DNA from: Bacillota bacterium
Lineage (GTDB): Bacteria; Bacillota; Clostridia; DSM-8532
Length of the DNA stretch: 64,000 nt
NCBI GenBank assembly: GCA_023415825.1
Contig: JAEZJF010000006.1
Location: forward strand, 1 to 64,000
Direction of reading: 5' to 3'
Part shown: in pieces, positions 18,657 through 27,873 of the stretch
Position numbering within the stretch: position 1 is the first letter of the stretch
Layout: the number at the start of each line of letters is the position of its first letter
Notes under the pieces: model-generated
What the model saw: only the letters and a program-made list of their open reading frames with translations
What the model was told of the DNA's origin: nothing
Databases searched by the model: none
Program-made: the position numbers and the translations under genes

Positions 18657-18699
18657 AATCTAAAAAACAATTATTTGATAGAAATTTATCATCTTAACC

Positions 18700-18728
18700 T
18701 TGTATACAAAAAACATTTGTAATATAAT
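18700..18728 (+). promoter_or_regulatory. Promoter of pta-ackA
   Basis: TTGTAT (18700-18705) and TATAAT (18723-18728) are separated by 17 bases. The pta start follows about 70 bases after the predicted transcription start. Confidence 0.75.
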
Positions 18729-18803
18729 TTTTTTTGTTGGAATTTAGGGAATAATAAGCCCACTTATTAAACCTCGCGACAATTTGAAAGGAGCATTTAC
18801 CTT

Positions 18804-19805
18804 ATGAGTCAATTCTTAAACAGAATAACAGAACGTGCCAGGTCAAACAAGAAAACGATTGTTCTTCCTGAGAGCACCGACATCCGTACCATTAAAGCAA
18901 CGGCAATGATCCTGGAGCAGGGCTTTGCCAATATTGTTCTGGTCGGGGAAGAGGAAAAGATAAATGCGCTCAAGGGAGATTTGGATATTAGCGGTGCAAA
19001 AATTGTAAATCCATTGACCTCTGATAAATTTGAGGATTATGCCAATAGCTTTTATGAGCTTCGTAAAAATAAGGGAATGACTATCGAGCAAGCCCGTGAA
19101 ACCATGAAAAACCCGCTCTACTGGGGTGTCATGATGGTTAAAAAGGGAGAGGCCGACGGTATGGTGGCCGGTGCCATCAATTCCACAGGCAATACCCTTC
19201 GCCCTGCTCTACAGATTTTAAAAACCGCTCCCGGCGTTAAACTGGTCTCTGCTTTCTTTATTATGTGTGTTCCGGATTGCGAATACGGGCATAACGGTAC
19301 CTTCCTTTATGCTGACAGTGGCCTTGTAGAGAACCCTAATGCCGAAGAATTGTCTGAAATTGCGGTGTGCTCTGCCTCCACATTCCAGAATTTAGTTGAG
19401 GCCGAACCTAAGGTAGCCATGCTGTCCTACTCAAGCTATGGCAGTGCCAAGAGTGAATTGGTGGACAAGGTTGTTGAAGCAACAAAGCTTGCCAAGGCTA
19501 AGGCTCCTGATGTCATTATAGATGGTGAACTCCAGGTGGATGCTGCTATTATTCCGGAAATCGCCAAGTCAAAGGCAGCTGCAAGCCCATTGAAGGGAGA
19601 AGCCAATGTTCTTGTATTCCCTGACCTTAATGTAGGTAACATCGCCTATAAGCTTACTCAGAGGCTTGCCAAGGCCGATGCTTACGGCCCTATTACCCAG
19701 GGAATAGCAATGCCGGTTAATGATCTTTCAAGAGGATGTTCAGCTGAAGATATTGTCGGTGTGGCCGCTATTACAGCTGTTCAGGCTCAGGGGATAAAAA
19801 GATAA
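18804..19805 (+). CDS. pta: Phosphate acetyltransferase
   Basis: Converts acetyl-CoA and phosphate to acetyl phosphate, the first step of acetate fermentation. The 333-residue length matches the short single-domain enzymes of Clostridia. Family segments are visible throughout: VLPESTDIRTIKA near the N terminus, NPLYWGVMMVKKGEADGMVAGAI, and the C-terminal VFPDLNVGNIAYKLTQRLA and GPITQGIAMPVNDLSRGCSAEDIV. It starts at an ATG behind AAAGGAG and is followed 29 bases later by acetate kinase. Confidence 0.97.
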   Translation: MSQFLNRITERARSNKKTIVLPESTDIRTIKATAMILEQGFANIVLVGEEEKINALKGDLDISGAKIVNPLTSDKFEDYANSFYELRKNKGMTIEQARETMKNPLYWGVMMVKKGEADGMVAGAINSTGNTLRPALQILKTAPGVKLVSAFFIMCVPDCEYGHNGTFLYADSGLVENPNAEELSEIAVCSASTFQNLVEAEPKVAMLSYSSYGSAKSELVDKVVEATKLAKAKAPDVIIDGELQVDAAIIPEIAKSKAAASPLKGEANVLVFPDLNVGNIAYKLTQRLAKADAYGPITQGIAMPVNDLSRGCSAEDIVGVAAITAVQAQGIKR

Positions 19806-19834
19806 ATAAATATTTTAAGGGGGAAATTTTTAAA

Positions 19835-21028
19835 ATGATCATTCTAGTAATCAACGCAGGGAGCTCATCATTGAAGTATCAGCTCATTGATATGAGTGAC
19901 GAGAGGGTTCTGGCAAAAGGTAATTGTGATCGTATTGGATTACCTGGTTCGGTCATCAAGCACAAGACCTTTGATGACAGGGCAGTCACAAATGAAATTG
20001 AGATGACCACCCATAAGGACGCAATATCAGCCCTTATTAAGGTACTTACTCATGAGGAATGGGGTGTCATCAAGTCGCTCAGTGAGATATCTGCAGTTGG
20101 TCATCGTGTGGTTCATGGCGGAGAGAAGTTCTTTAAATCAGTCATTATTGATGACGAAGTCATGAAAACCATAGAAGAGTGCGTCGAGCTTGCACCTCTT
20201 CATAATCCCCCCAATATTACGGGTATTATAGCCTGCCAGCAAATTTTAGAGAATATTCCCCAGATTGCGGTTTTTGATACGGCATTCCATCAGACGATGC
20301 CTAAGAGAGCCTATATCTATGCTTTACCCTATGAATATTACAAGAAATACAAGCTTCGTAAATATGGCTTCCATGGAACAAGCCATAAATATGTCTCCGA
20401 GCGTGCCGCTATTCTTCTTGGCAAGCCCAGTGACAAGCTTAAGATTGTGACTTGCCATTTAGGAAATGGTTCAAGTATTGCGGCTGTTGACTGTGGAAAA
20501 ACCGTAGATACCTCCATGGGCTTTACTCCTTTAGACGGATTAGCTATGGGTACCCGTTGCGGCACCATTGATCCTGCGGTTGTTACCTACCTCATGAATA
20601 AGGAAGGCTTGGATACAGAGCAGATGGATGCCATTATGAACAAAAAATCCGGTGTTTTAGGTATTTCCGGTGTCAGCAGCGATTTTCGTGATTTGGACGA
20701 TGCCGTAGATGGAGGCAATGAACGGGCGGCGCTCGCCCTTGAGGTTTTTGCATATCAGGTAAAGAAAATCATTGGTTCGTACGCCTGCGCCATGGGCGGT
20801 CTTGATGCTGTAGTATTTACCGCCGGTATTGGTGAGAATAACCCCAAGATTCGCAAAATGGCATGCGAAGGACTTGAGTTCATGGGTATTGAAATCGACC
20901 AGGAAAAGAACGGAAAAAGAGGCTTGGAAATTGATGTGAGCACAAAAGATGCTAAGGTCAGAACGCTGGTTATTCCTACCAATGAAGAGCTTGCCATTGC
21001 AAAAGAGACCAAAAAATTGATTGGATGA
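19835..21028 (+). CDS. ackA: Acetate kinase
   Basis: Transfers phosphate from acetyl phosphate to ADP, giving acetate and ATP; together with pta it is the main acetogenic ATP source. The N-terminal signature VINAGSSSLKYQLID and the second family signature GHRVVHGGEKF are present. The ASKHA-fold phosphate-binding segments are CHLGNGSSIAAVDCGKTVDTSMGFTPLDG and VFTAGIGENNP. The 397-residue length is normal. The pta-ackA operon ends at the terminator at 21067. Confidence 0.97.
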   Translation: MIILVINAGSSSLKYQLIDMSDERVLAKGNCDRIGLPGSVIKHKTFDDRAVTNEIEMTTHKDAISALIKVLTHEEWGVIKSLSEISAVGHRVVHGGEKFFKSVIIDDEVMKTIEECVELAPLHNPPNITGIIACQQILENIPQIAVFDTAFHQTMPKRAYIYALPYEYYKKYKLRKYGFHGTSHKYVSERAAILLGKPSDKLKIVTCHLGNGSSIAAVDCGKTVDTSMGFTPLDGLAMGTRCGTIDPAVVTYLMNKEGLDTEQMDAIMNKKSGVLGISGVSSDFRDLDDAVDGGNERAALALEVFAYQVKKIIGSYACAMGGLDAVVFTAGIGENNPKIRKMACEGLEFMGIEIDQEKNGKRGLEIDVSTKDAKVRTLVIPTNEELAIAKETKKLIG

Positions 21029-21066
21029 AATGTTGACAAGGACTAAGTTGCACTATAAAATTGGAA

Positions 21067-21094
21067 GGTAAAGGGGAGACCCTTTACCTTTTTT
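21067..21094 (+). terminator. Terminator of the pta-ackA operon
   Basis: GGTAAAGGG (21067-21075) and CCCTTTACC (21080-21088) form a perfect nine-bp stem, followed by six T. Confidence 0.9.
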
Positions 21095-21179
21095 ATCAAT
21101 ACAAAAAGTTTTTGAGGAAGAATAGTACTACCCAAGTTTTCCACCTACTTTTTAAGAACACTCTTGGAGGATGAAATTA

Positions 21180-22529
21180 ATGAAAGTTTGTAAATTTGGT
21201 GGGACATCTATGGCCAATGCCGAACAGGTTAAAAAAGTCTGTTCCATTGTCACAAGTGATCCGGATAGACGTATTGTGGTTGTTTCCGCACCGGGTAAAC
21301 GGTTTGATTCCGATACAAAAATAACGGATATGCTCATTGACTGCGCAAACAAATATTTGAATAATGAGGACTATGAGCCTGTTCTTGACAGTATTGTGGC
21401 ACGCTATGCTGAAATAGCATCGGATTTGGGGCTTAATGAACAGATATCCAAAGATATTGAAAATAACTTGAAAACCCGTGTTTCGCTGCCTTTTGGTTCT
21501 TCCGAGAAATTTATGGATCGTATGAAGGCGGCAGGAGAGGATAATGCAGCACGCCTTGTTGCATATTACTTAAAGAGCCAGGGCATACAGGCGGATTACA
21601 TGAATCCAAAGGACGCAGGCCTCTTTTTAAGTGATGAGTATGGAAATGCTAGGGTACTGCCTCAATCCTTTAAAAATCTAACAAAGCTTAAGAATACCAA
21701 AGGCATTATCATTTTCCCCGGCTTTTTTGGTTATTCCCTGTCAGGAGAGGTAGTCACCTTCCCTCGTGGGGGCTCGGATATTACGGGTTCTATTCTTGCG
21801 GCTGCTCTTGAAGTAGAGGTTTATGAAAATTTCACCGATGTGGATTCTGTGTTTGCCGCAAACCCCAGATTGATAAAGGATCCAAAGCCTATCTCAGTTC
21901 TTACATACCGTGAGATGCGCGAGCTCTCCTATGCGGGTTTTTCGGTTCTTCATGAAGAAACCTTGGAGCCTGTATTTCAAAGAGGAGTGCCTGTTAATAT
22001 CAAGAATACCAATAACCCCAATGCACCAGGTACCATGATATCACCCACCAGAGATAATTTATTAAGTCCTGTTGCGGGTATAGCAGGTGATAAGGGTTTT
22101 TGCTCAATCAATATCAACAAGTACATGATGAACCGCGAAATTGGCTTTGGCCGCAAGGTTCTTCAAATTCTTGAAGAAGAGTTTGTTCCTTTTGAGCATA
22201 TGCCTTCCGGAATAGACGATATCTCGATCATTGTTCGAAAGAAATTTCTGGACGATGAGAAGAAGAGCCGTATTATGGAAAGAATCGCCAAGGAGCTCCG
22301 GGTTGACAGTGTGAGCATTGAATATAACCTTGGACTTGTCATGGTGGTGGGCGAAGGCATGAAGCATACAGTGGGTGTTACACGCCGTATTTCCAAGGCT
22401 TTGGCCATCAACCAGGTTAATATTCGTATGATCAACCAGGGCTCATCCGAGGTAAGCGTTATGTTTGGGGTAAATGAAGAAGACGTTGATAAAGCCATCG
22501 TCAGTATCTATGATGAGTTCTTCAGATAA
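21180..22529 (+). CDS. lysC: Aspartate kinase
   Basis: Phosphorylates L-aspartate, the first step toward lysine, threonine, methionine and diaminopimelate. The amino-acid-kinase domain begins with KFGGTSMANAEQV (residues 4-16). It includes GRGGSDITGSILAAALEV-like phosphate-binding residues (seen as PRGGSDITGS) and the FTDVDSVFAANPR segment. Two ACT domains occupy about the last 150 residues, so feedback inhibition is likely. The ATG at 21180 lies nine bases after GGAGG; an earlier ATG at 21171 touches that site and is unlikely. No lysine riboswitch is recognisable upstream. Confidence 0.93.
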   Translation: MKVCKFGGTSMANAEQVKKVCSIVTSDPDRRIVVVSAPGKRFDSDTKITDMLIDCANKYLNNEDYEPVLDSIVARYAEIASDLGLNEQISKDIENNLKTRVSLPFGSSEKFMDRMKAAGEDNAARLVAYYLKSQGIQADYMNPKDAGLFLSDEYGNARVLPQSFKNLTKLKNTKGIIIFPGFFGYSLSGEVVTFPRGGSDITGSILAAALEVEVYENFTDVDSVFAANPRLIKDPKPISVLTYREMRELSYAGFSVLHEETLEPVFQRGVPVNIKNTNNPNAPGTMISPTRDNLLSPVAGIAGDKGFCSININKYMMNREIGFGRKVLQILEEEFVPFEHMPSGIDDISIIVRKKFLDDEKKSRIMERIAKELRVDSVSIEYNLGLVMVVGEGMKHTVGVTRRISKALAINQVNIRMINQGSSEVSVMFGVNEEDVDKAIVSIYDEFFR

Positions 22530-22558
22530 TTATCAGTAAATGTATTATTAAATATATC

Positions 22559-22592
22559 AAAAGCCTGTCTGATAAAAAATCCGACAGGCTTT
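22559..22592. terminator. Bidirectional terminator between lysC and the dehydrogenase gene
   Basis: AAGCCTGTC (22561-22569) pairs with GACAGGCTT (22583-22591). A-rich sequence on the left and T-rich sequence on the right allow it to act for both convergent genes. Confidence 0.75.
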
Positions 22593-22627
22593 GACTTTGA
22601 AAACAACAAGTTATGGAACGCACCGTA

Positions 22628-23614
22628 TTATGGATGGGGAAGATTAGGCGCTTCCCGGTAACCGGTAGAGAAATCTACAAGATTTATAAGCCTTTGGTTT
22701 GATATAAATCGTCGGAGATTGCCTGCGCTGATGCGGACAATACGCTCAAAGGTTTCGGGAAGATGATATCCCCCGGATACATGGGGCGTTATGATTGCAT
22801 TTTTTATTTGCCAGATTCTATGATCAGCGGGTAAGGGCTCCGGGTCTGTAACATCCAGGGCGGCTCCGGCAATGTGTCCGCTTTCCAGTGCATCACATAG
22901 GGCGTCCGTATCCAGAACTGAGCCACGGCCTACATTAATGAGTACCGCCCCAGGTTTCATATTATCAAGACGCTCTTTGGAAAATAACCGATTAGTCTCC
23001 TTTGTCCCCGGAAGGCTCATGGCTACAACATTAGCGCGGGGGAGCGCAGTATCCAGCATGTCCATTAAAATCAACTCATCCACATAATCGGGTTTGGTAG
23101 AGTCGGCACGTCGAACACCAATGGTATACCCACCAAGGGCGTGTATTCTTTTGGCAAATTCTCCTCCGATATCTCCAAGACCTACAATAAGTACAGTGGA
23201 TCCGTAGATTGAACGAACGCTTCCTTCTACCTGCCAGAGGTTTCTCTGCTGATTGTCTCTATATAAGTGAAGTTTTTTATAGAGCTCCAAGAGCACACCA
23301 ATCATGTATTCTGAAACGGCAAGACCATATGCTCCGGTTGCATTGGTGAGCAGTGTACCCGAAGGTAAAATCCCGGATTTCACATAATGGCCAGTACCGG
23401 CACTGCCAAGCTGGAGCCATTTTATTTTTACAGAGCCCATAACCATCTCAGGAGGTGGATTTCCGATAATGATATCGGCACTTTGTACCATTTGGTGTGT
23501 AGCCTCCTCAGATGAGCTATAGACAAAAGATGCAGAGGGAGCCTCCTGTTCCAGAAGCTTTTTGTGATCCTCTGTTACAGGAAGAAGTACTAGGACATTT
23601 TCTATATTGGCCAT
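22628..23614 (-). CDS. D-2-hydroxyacid dehydrogenase (NAD-dependent)
   Basis: A 328-residue member of the D-isomer-specific 2-hydroxyacid dehydrogenase family. The Rossmann motif GLGDIGGEFAKRI lies near residue 145. The catalytic Arg is in NVGRGSVLDTDAL, the Glu in DVTDPEPLPADH and the His in ITPHVSGG. It reduces a 2-keto acid, or oxidises a D-2-hydroxyacid, in the cytoplasm. The substrate is unknown, though the adjacent ketodeoxygluconate genes make a sugar-acid-derived ketoacid possible. It is separated from kdgK by a terminator. Confidence 0.85.
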   Translation of the reverse strand: MANIENVLVLLPVTEDHKKLLEQEAPSASFVYSSSEEATHQMVQSADIIIGNPPPEMVMGSVKIKWLQLGSAGTGHYVKSGILPSGTLLTNATGAYGLAVSEYMIGVLLELYKKLHLYRDNQQRNLWQVEGSVRSIYGSTVLIVGLGDIGGEFAKRIHALGGYTIGVRRADSTKPDYVDELILMDMLDTALPRANVVAMSLPGTKETNRLFSKERLDNMKPGAVLINVGRGSVLDTDALCDALESGHIAGAALDVTDPEPLPADHRIWQIKNAIITPHVSGGYHLPETFERIVRISAGNLRRFISNQRLINLVDFSTGYREAPNLPHP

Positions 23615-23740
23615 GAGCTACCTGCCTTTCTTTGGGATAGGTTATACATTTATTTTCTGATCACTTTTTATCTTTACTTTTTCATTTTACATATAAGGGT
23701 ACAAAATTAAAAGGGTTAGTTATCTGTGTTTGAACAACAA

Positions 23741-23773
23741 AAACCGCCTATTGAATGAACTGATAGGCGGTTT
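23741..23773 (-). terminator. Terminator of the kdgK-eda operon
   Basis: AAACCGCCTAT (23741-23751) pairs perfectly with ATAGGCGGTTT (23763-23773). On the minus strand it is followed by TTTTTGTTGTT. Confidence 0.85.
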
Positions 23774-23793
23774 CAGCGCAATAATACAATTTT

Positions 23794-24816
23794 TTATCGT
23801 TGCACTCTACCGGTGCCGTCACCTTCAGCCAGTTTGTTGACCTCGTCGACATTTACAAGATTGTAATCGCCTTCGATGGTGTGCTTGAGGCAGCTTGCGG
23901 CAACAGCGAATTCCAGAGCCTGTTGTGGCGCTTTATTACTGATAAAAGAATAGATCAGGCCGGCTCCGAAGCTGTCTCCGCCACCCACACGGTCAACGAT
24001 ATGAATGGCATAGCTTTTGGAAAAATAGAAGTCGGTGCCGTCATAGAGCATGGCAGCCCAATTGTTGTCATTGGCGGAGATGGAGGACCGGAGCGTAATG
24101 GCAACCTTCTTGAAACCAAATCTGTCTGCCAGCTTTTTAGCAACACTTTTGTAGCCTTCATGGGACAGCTTGCCGCCGGTTACGTTTGTATCGTCGGCCC
24201 AGATACCGAATACATCACCGGCATCCTCCTCGTTGGCGATGCAAACGTCTACGTATTCCATAAGGGTTCCCATGACCTGGCCTGCTTTTTCACGGCTCCA
24301 GAGGTTTTTACGGTAATTTAAGTCACAGCTTACGGTAAGACCGTGCTTTTTTGCTGCCCTCAAGGCATCCAGGCAGATGGCTGCAACATTATCACCCAAA
24401 GCAGGGGTGATACCGGTAAAATGAAACCAATGTGCGCCTTCAAAAATCTTGTCCCAGTCAAAATCCTCTTTTGAGGCCATGGCAATGGACGAGTTGGCTC
24501 TATCGTAAATAACCTTTGACGGACGCTGGGAAGCACCTTTTTCAAGATAATAGATACCAAGCCTATTGCCGCCTCTTACAATACAGCTAGTATCCACACC
24601 GAATTTACGAAGAGAATTAACAGCTGCCTGTCCAATCTCATGCTTCGGAACCTTGGTCACATATCGGACATCCATGCCGAAATTGGCAAGGGATACGGCG
24701 ACATTGGCCTCTCCGCCACCATACAGGGCAGTAAGCGCATCGGATTGGATAAAACGGTTGTAGCCCTCGGGAGCAAGCCTCAGCATGATTTCCCCGAATG
24801 TTATGATTCTGCTCAT
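23794..24816 (-). CDS. kdgK: 2-keto-3-deoxygluconate kinase (PfkB family)
   Basis: A 340-residue ribokinase-like sugar kinase. It starts with the usual ITFGEIMLRLAPEG and carries the substrate-binding GGGEANVAVSLANFG-like segment (seen as YGGGEANVAVSL). The anion-hole/catalytic motif is RVGGGDSFGAGLIYSF near residue 285, with Asp as base. Because it is the second gene of an operon with KDPG aldolase, ketodeoxygluconate is the likely substrate, phosphorylated to KDPG. A sequence-only call would be PfkB sugar kinase. The ATG follows GGAGG. Confidence 0.88.
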   Translation of the reverse strand: MSRIITFGEIMLRLAPEGYNRFIQSDALTALYGGGEANVAVSLANFGMDVRYVTKVPKHEIGQAAVNSLRKFGVDTSCIVRGGNRLGIYYLEKGASQRPSKVIYDRANSSIAMASKEDFDWDKIFEGAHWFHFTGITPALGDNVAAICLDALRAAKKHGLTVSCDLNYRKNLWSREKAGQVMGTLMEYVDVCIANEEDAGDVFGIWADDTNVTGGKLSHEGYKSVAKKLADRFGFKKVAITLRSSISANDNNWAAMLYDGTDFYFSKSYAIHIVDRVGGGDSFGAGLIYSFISNKAPQQALEFAVAASCLKHTIEGDYNLVNVDEVNKLAEGDGTGRVQR

Positions 24817-24827
24817 TTTGTAACCTC

Positions 24828-25796
24828 CTAACCTTTTTGCAAAAGATGAACCGCAAAGCCGCCGATTTCTTGATCGAAGTACACACCACCGGTAAAATTA
24901 CCGTTGGCATCCCTATTTGCTGAATCTGTATCCATTTTGTAGCCCTTGGACTGCATGATATGAACAGCCCTTGTTAAATTGTTTGTAGCGATAGCGATAT
25001 GCCCGTTTTTTCCACGGAATGGAGATTTCATGACCTCAACAGCCTTACCGGAAAAAATAGATTTATTGCCATCCTTATACTCCAGGCCGAACATCAGACT
25101 GAACATTTTGGCGATTTGAGCAGCCTGATCTGCATTTTCACTGTTGATGCCAATATGGGCAAGCTCAAAGCCCAGCATGTTTTTGACTGCTTCCCGGGTA
25201 AGAGCGGTAATTTTATCAAAATCACCCGACTTGATGAAAGCCTCATCAACCATCCAGCTTCCGCCGCAGGCTAAAACGCTGGGGCAGGAAAGGTAGTCGT
25301 TGAGATTTTTTTCATTAATGCCGCCGGTAGGAATAAACCTGATACCGCTGTAAGGTGCTGAAATAGCCTTTATGACCTTTACACCGCCCATGGCCTCTGC
25401 AGGAAAGAATTTTACAACATCGAGCCCAAGGCTGATGGCCATTTCAATATCCGAGGGATTGGAACAGCCGGGGGTTACCGGGATATGCTGCTGTATGCAG
25501 TATTTTACAACTTCAGGATTCAAACCAGGGCTGACAATAAATTTTGCACCGGCCTCAATGGCACTATCAACCTGTTGTGTTGTAAGTACTGTTCCGGCAC
25601 CTACCAACATGTCGGGAAGGGAAGTGGTAATGCGCTTAATGGCTTCTGCGGCTTGGGCTGTCCGAAAGGTTATTTCCACACAGGAAAGACCGCCTTCGTG
25701 TAAGGCTTTTGAAAGGGGCACAGCCTTCTCCACATCATCAATTTTGACCACCGGAATGATCCCCATATGGGACAATCGTTTCAGCACTTCATTCAT
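24828..25796 (-). CDS. eda: KDPG/KHG aldolase fused to a VOC (glyoxalase-fold) domain
   Basis: The N-terminal 205 residues form a class I aldolase cleaving 2-keto-3-deoxy-6-phosphogluconate to pyruvate and glyceraldehyde-3-phosphate. Visible motifs are VEITFRTAQA (catalytic Glu), GAGTVL, the Schiff-base Lys in VVKFFPAEAMGG and FIPTGGI. Single-domain enzymes are about 210 residues. Here about 110 more residues resemble a VOC domain (LAHIGINSENADQAAQIAKMF, GHIAIATNNLTRAVHIMQSKGY). Its role is unknown. It is the first gene of the operon with kdgK (11-base gap) and lies opposite the IclR regulator. Confidence 0.9.
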   Translation of the reverse strand: MNEVLKRLSHMGIIPVVKIDDVEKAVPLSKALHEGGLSCVEITFRTAQAAEAIKRITTSLPDMLVGAGTVLTTQQVDSAIEAGAKFIVSPGLNPEVVKYCIQQHIPVTPGCSNPSDIEMAISLGLDVVKFFPAEAMGGVKVIKAISAPYSGIRFIPTGGINEKNLNDYLSCPSVLACGGSWMVDEAFIKSGDFDKITALTREAVKNMLGFELAHIGINSENADQAAQIAKMFSLMFGLEYKDGNKSIFSGKAVEVMKSPFRGKNGHIAIATNNLTRAVHIMQSKGYKMDTDSANRDANGNFTGGVYFDQEIGGFAVHLLQKG

Positions 25797-25821
25797 ACCA
25801 AAACCTCACTTTTTGTTTTAT

Positions 25822-25858
25822 GTTTCACATTATGAAACTATGGTTCATAAAATGGAAC
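25822..25858. promoter_or_regulatory. Two IclR-type operator palindromes
   Basis: GTTTCACATTATGAAAC (25822-25838) is a perfect 6-5-6 inverted repeat. GGTTCATAAAATGGAAC (25842-25858) is an imperfect copy. Their centres are 20 bp apart, two helical turns, so dimers would bind the same DNA face. They lie between the divergent eda-kdgK operon and the IclR-family gene, the expected place for its operators. Confidence 0.75.
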
Positions 25859-25995
25859 AATTTAATTATAGAATCTATGGCATTTATAGTCAATATATTT
25901 TGGCTATTGCAAAATGCAAAACGGTTGGCCCGCATTGCACATTAGCATGATTGTTGATACAATAAGTTTAAAATTCCTAATTATTGGAGATACTT

Positions 25996-26766
25996 ATGGA
26001 CAAAAACAGCGTGCAGTCAGTTGAACGCACTTTTTCTATTATAGAAGCACTATCCCAGGCACCAAAAGGAGCATTCCTAAGTGAGCTTTCAACCGCCACA
26101 GCCTTGAATAAAACGACGGTTCACAGGCTTTTAAGCTCTTTGATCATGATGGGGTATGCCGCAAAGGACTTTGATACCGGAAGATACCTTTTAACAATTA
26201 AAATGTATGAGGTTGGCAGTCGTGCTTTAAGAAGGCTGGATATGCTAACCACAGCCAAGCCATACTTGGAAAAGCTTAGCAATGTGACGGGTGAAGCGGT
26301 CCATCTTGTCATCCGGGACGGTAATGATATTGTCTATATCTTTAAAGAGGATAAGGGAAATAATTCTGTTCGCATGTCATCACGGGTTGGTTTACGCAGT
26401 CCCATGTACTGTACGGCAGTAGGCAAGGCTATTTTAGCGGAGCTACCCGAAGAAGAAATTGAGAGCATCTGGAAAACGTCCGATATTACACCCCATACTG
26501 AAAAAACGATCACCTCCTTTACGCTCTTGAAAAAACAGCTTAAAACCATTCGTGAAAAAGGTTATGCCGTTGATGACGAGGAAAATGAGCGGGGAGTGCG
26601 ATGTGTGGGGGCAAGCATACTTGATTTTTCGGGAGTCGTTGCCGGTGCTTTCAGTGTATCGGTTCCTGTAAGCCGCATGGATGACAACAGGTTGAAGGAC
26701 ATAGCAGAATTAGTAACAGAAACAAAAAAAGAAATATGCTCACTAATGGGCTGTTCTATTGATTGA
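25996..26766 (+). CDS. IclR-family regulator, probably of ketodeoxygluconate metabolism (KdgR-like)
   Basis: A 256-residue regulator with an N-terminal winged helix-turn-helix (FLSELSTATALNKTTVHRLLSSL, about residues 25-47) and a C-terminal IclR effector domain (about 75-250) that binds a small metabolite. It is divergent from eda-kdgK, and two palindromes lie between them, so it probably controls that operon and itself, with ketodeoxygluconate or a phosphate as effector (inference). The ATG at 25996 has GGAG six bases upstream; an in-frame TTG at 25984 overlaps that site. Confidence 0.88.
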   Translation: MDKNSVQSVERTFSIIEALSQAPKGAFLSELSTATALNKTTVHRLLSSLIMMGYAAKDFDTGRYLLTIKMYEVGSRALRRLDMLTTAKPYLEKLSNVTGEAVHLVIRDGNDIVYIFKEDKGNNSVRMSSRVGLRSPMYCTAVGKAILAELPEEEIESIWKTSDITPHTEKTITSFTLLKKQLKTIREKGYAVDDEENERGVRCVGASILDFSGVVAGAFSVSVPVSRMDDNRLKDIAELVTETKKEICSLMGCSID

Positions 26767-26805
26767 AGCGTTTATCTTGCTCAATTTATAATAATGATAC
26801 TGAAA

Positions 26806-26838
26806 AGTCTGTCGAATAAATGGTTGGCAGGCTTTTTT
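26806..26838 (+). terminator. Terminator of the IclR-family gene
   Basis: AGTCTGTC (26806-26813) pairs with GGCAGGCT (26826-26833) with G-T wobbles, and a T-run follows. Confidence 0.7.
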
Positions 26839-26980
26839 ACGTGTTAAACAGCCCAATTCCAATTAAGATATAGTATTATATTGTAAAATAATTCGTATTA
26901 TGGTGTAATTTATTAAGGGGTTAACCTCGATTTATCATCTATTGAAAAGGATATGCGTCTATAGGGGTGTGAAAATAAGA

Positions 26981-27772
26981 ATGAAAAAGCACATTGCACT
27001 AGCGATAGCACTACTTTTTACACTTGTAATAAGTATATACTTTCTTAGCAGAGGTCATCGCGATATCGAAAACTTCAGCGAAGACTATGAGGGCGCAATA
27101 CGCTATCACCTTACTGCAAGTAATCTGGACTTAAAGGCAGTTAATACATATCCCCAAAAAATTGAAAAAATCAATTCAGAGGCACCCTTTGATATCATGC
27201 TTCTTGTTAAGAACCAGCCCTATTTTAAAACTGATCCTGTTCCCTATGATAAATACCAATATGACGACACAATAGCTCAGTATTTGGAGCCAACAGAGAC
27301 TATTCAAACCGATACAGAGCTGGTAACAAAAACAGCAGATTCATTCTTATCAGAAGATGCAACCATTATTGGGATAGTGTCCAAGGCTCTGCAGTGGAAT
27401 AAAAATAATATAAGATATGATAAACCCTTGTCGAGACTTATTTCAGTTGACATAACAAAAACCAGAAGCGCGGAGGAGACAATAAAGCTCAAAGCGGGGG
27501 CATGCTCTGAATATGCCAACGTATTTGTAGCATTTATGAGACATTTAGGTATACCGGCCCGCTATGTATTTGGATATCACCAAGCACCAGATCCCACTTA
27601 TCATGCATGGGCAGAGTTTTATCTTAAGGGCTATGGCTGGATACCTGTAGAAACCCAAACAGGTAAGCTTGGAGTTCCAGATTTTTTAATTAAGCTCTAT
27701 GTTGGAAAAGATTTAGAAGATATTGGGGTTCAGATATACAAAATGAACGCTCATTATGAAGTATTGGAATAA
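26981..27772 (+). CDS. Secreted or anchored transglutaminase-like protein
   Basis: About 263 residues, with an N-terminal hydrophobic helix (HIALAIALLFTLVISIYFLS, about residues 4-23) acting as signal or anchor. A transglutaminase-like core lies at about residues 165-235: catalytic Cys in KAGACSEYANVFVAFMRHLGIPARYV, His in YHAWAEFYLKGYGWIPVETQ. The usual third-position Asp is replaced by Glu (VET). Such proteins act as cysteine proteases or cross-linkers outside the cell. The start is uncertain: ATG 26981 is preferred, but in-frame TTG 26942 and GTG 26969 exist. It stands alone upstream of the aro operon promoter. Confidence 0.8.
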   Translation: MKKHIALAIALLFTLVISIYFLSRGHRDIENFSEDYEGAIRYHLTASNLDLKAVNTYPQKIEKINSEAPFDIMLLVKNQPYFKTDPVPYDKYQYDDTIAQYLEPTETIQTDTELVTKTADSFLSEDATIIGIVSKALQWNKNNIRYDKPLSRLISVDITKTRSAEETIKLKAGACSEYANVFVAFMRHLGIPARYVFGYHQAPDPTYHAWAEFYLKGYGWIPVETQTGKLGVPDFLIKLYVGKDLEDIGVQIYKMNAHYEVLE

Positions 27773-27819
27773 GATGTTATGTGAAGAAAGTGCTTTTATC
27801 TTGTTTTTTTGAGTTTAAA

Positions 27820-27848
27820 TTGCATTCTTAAGCTGTTATGACTATAAT
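27820..27848 (+). promoter_or_regulatory. Promoter of the shikimate operon
   Basis: TTGCAT (27820-27825) and TATAAT (27843-27848) are exactly 17 bases apart. The transcript would begin near 27855, so the leader before aroF contains hairpin repeat copy B. Confidence 0.7.
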
Positions 27849-27873
27849 ATTACTAATTCATCATTGGCTAGTA

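Noticed and set aside
21029..21179. Lysine riboswitch before aspartate kinase
   Set aside because: The space holds the ackA terminator and too little sequence for the lysine aptamer; no matching elements are seen.
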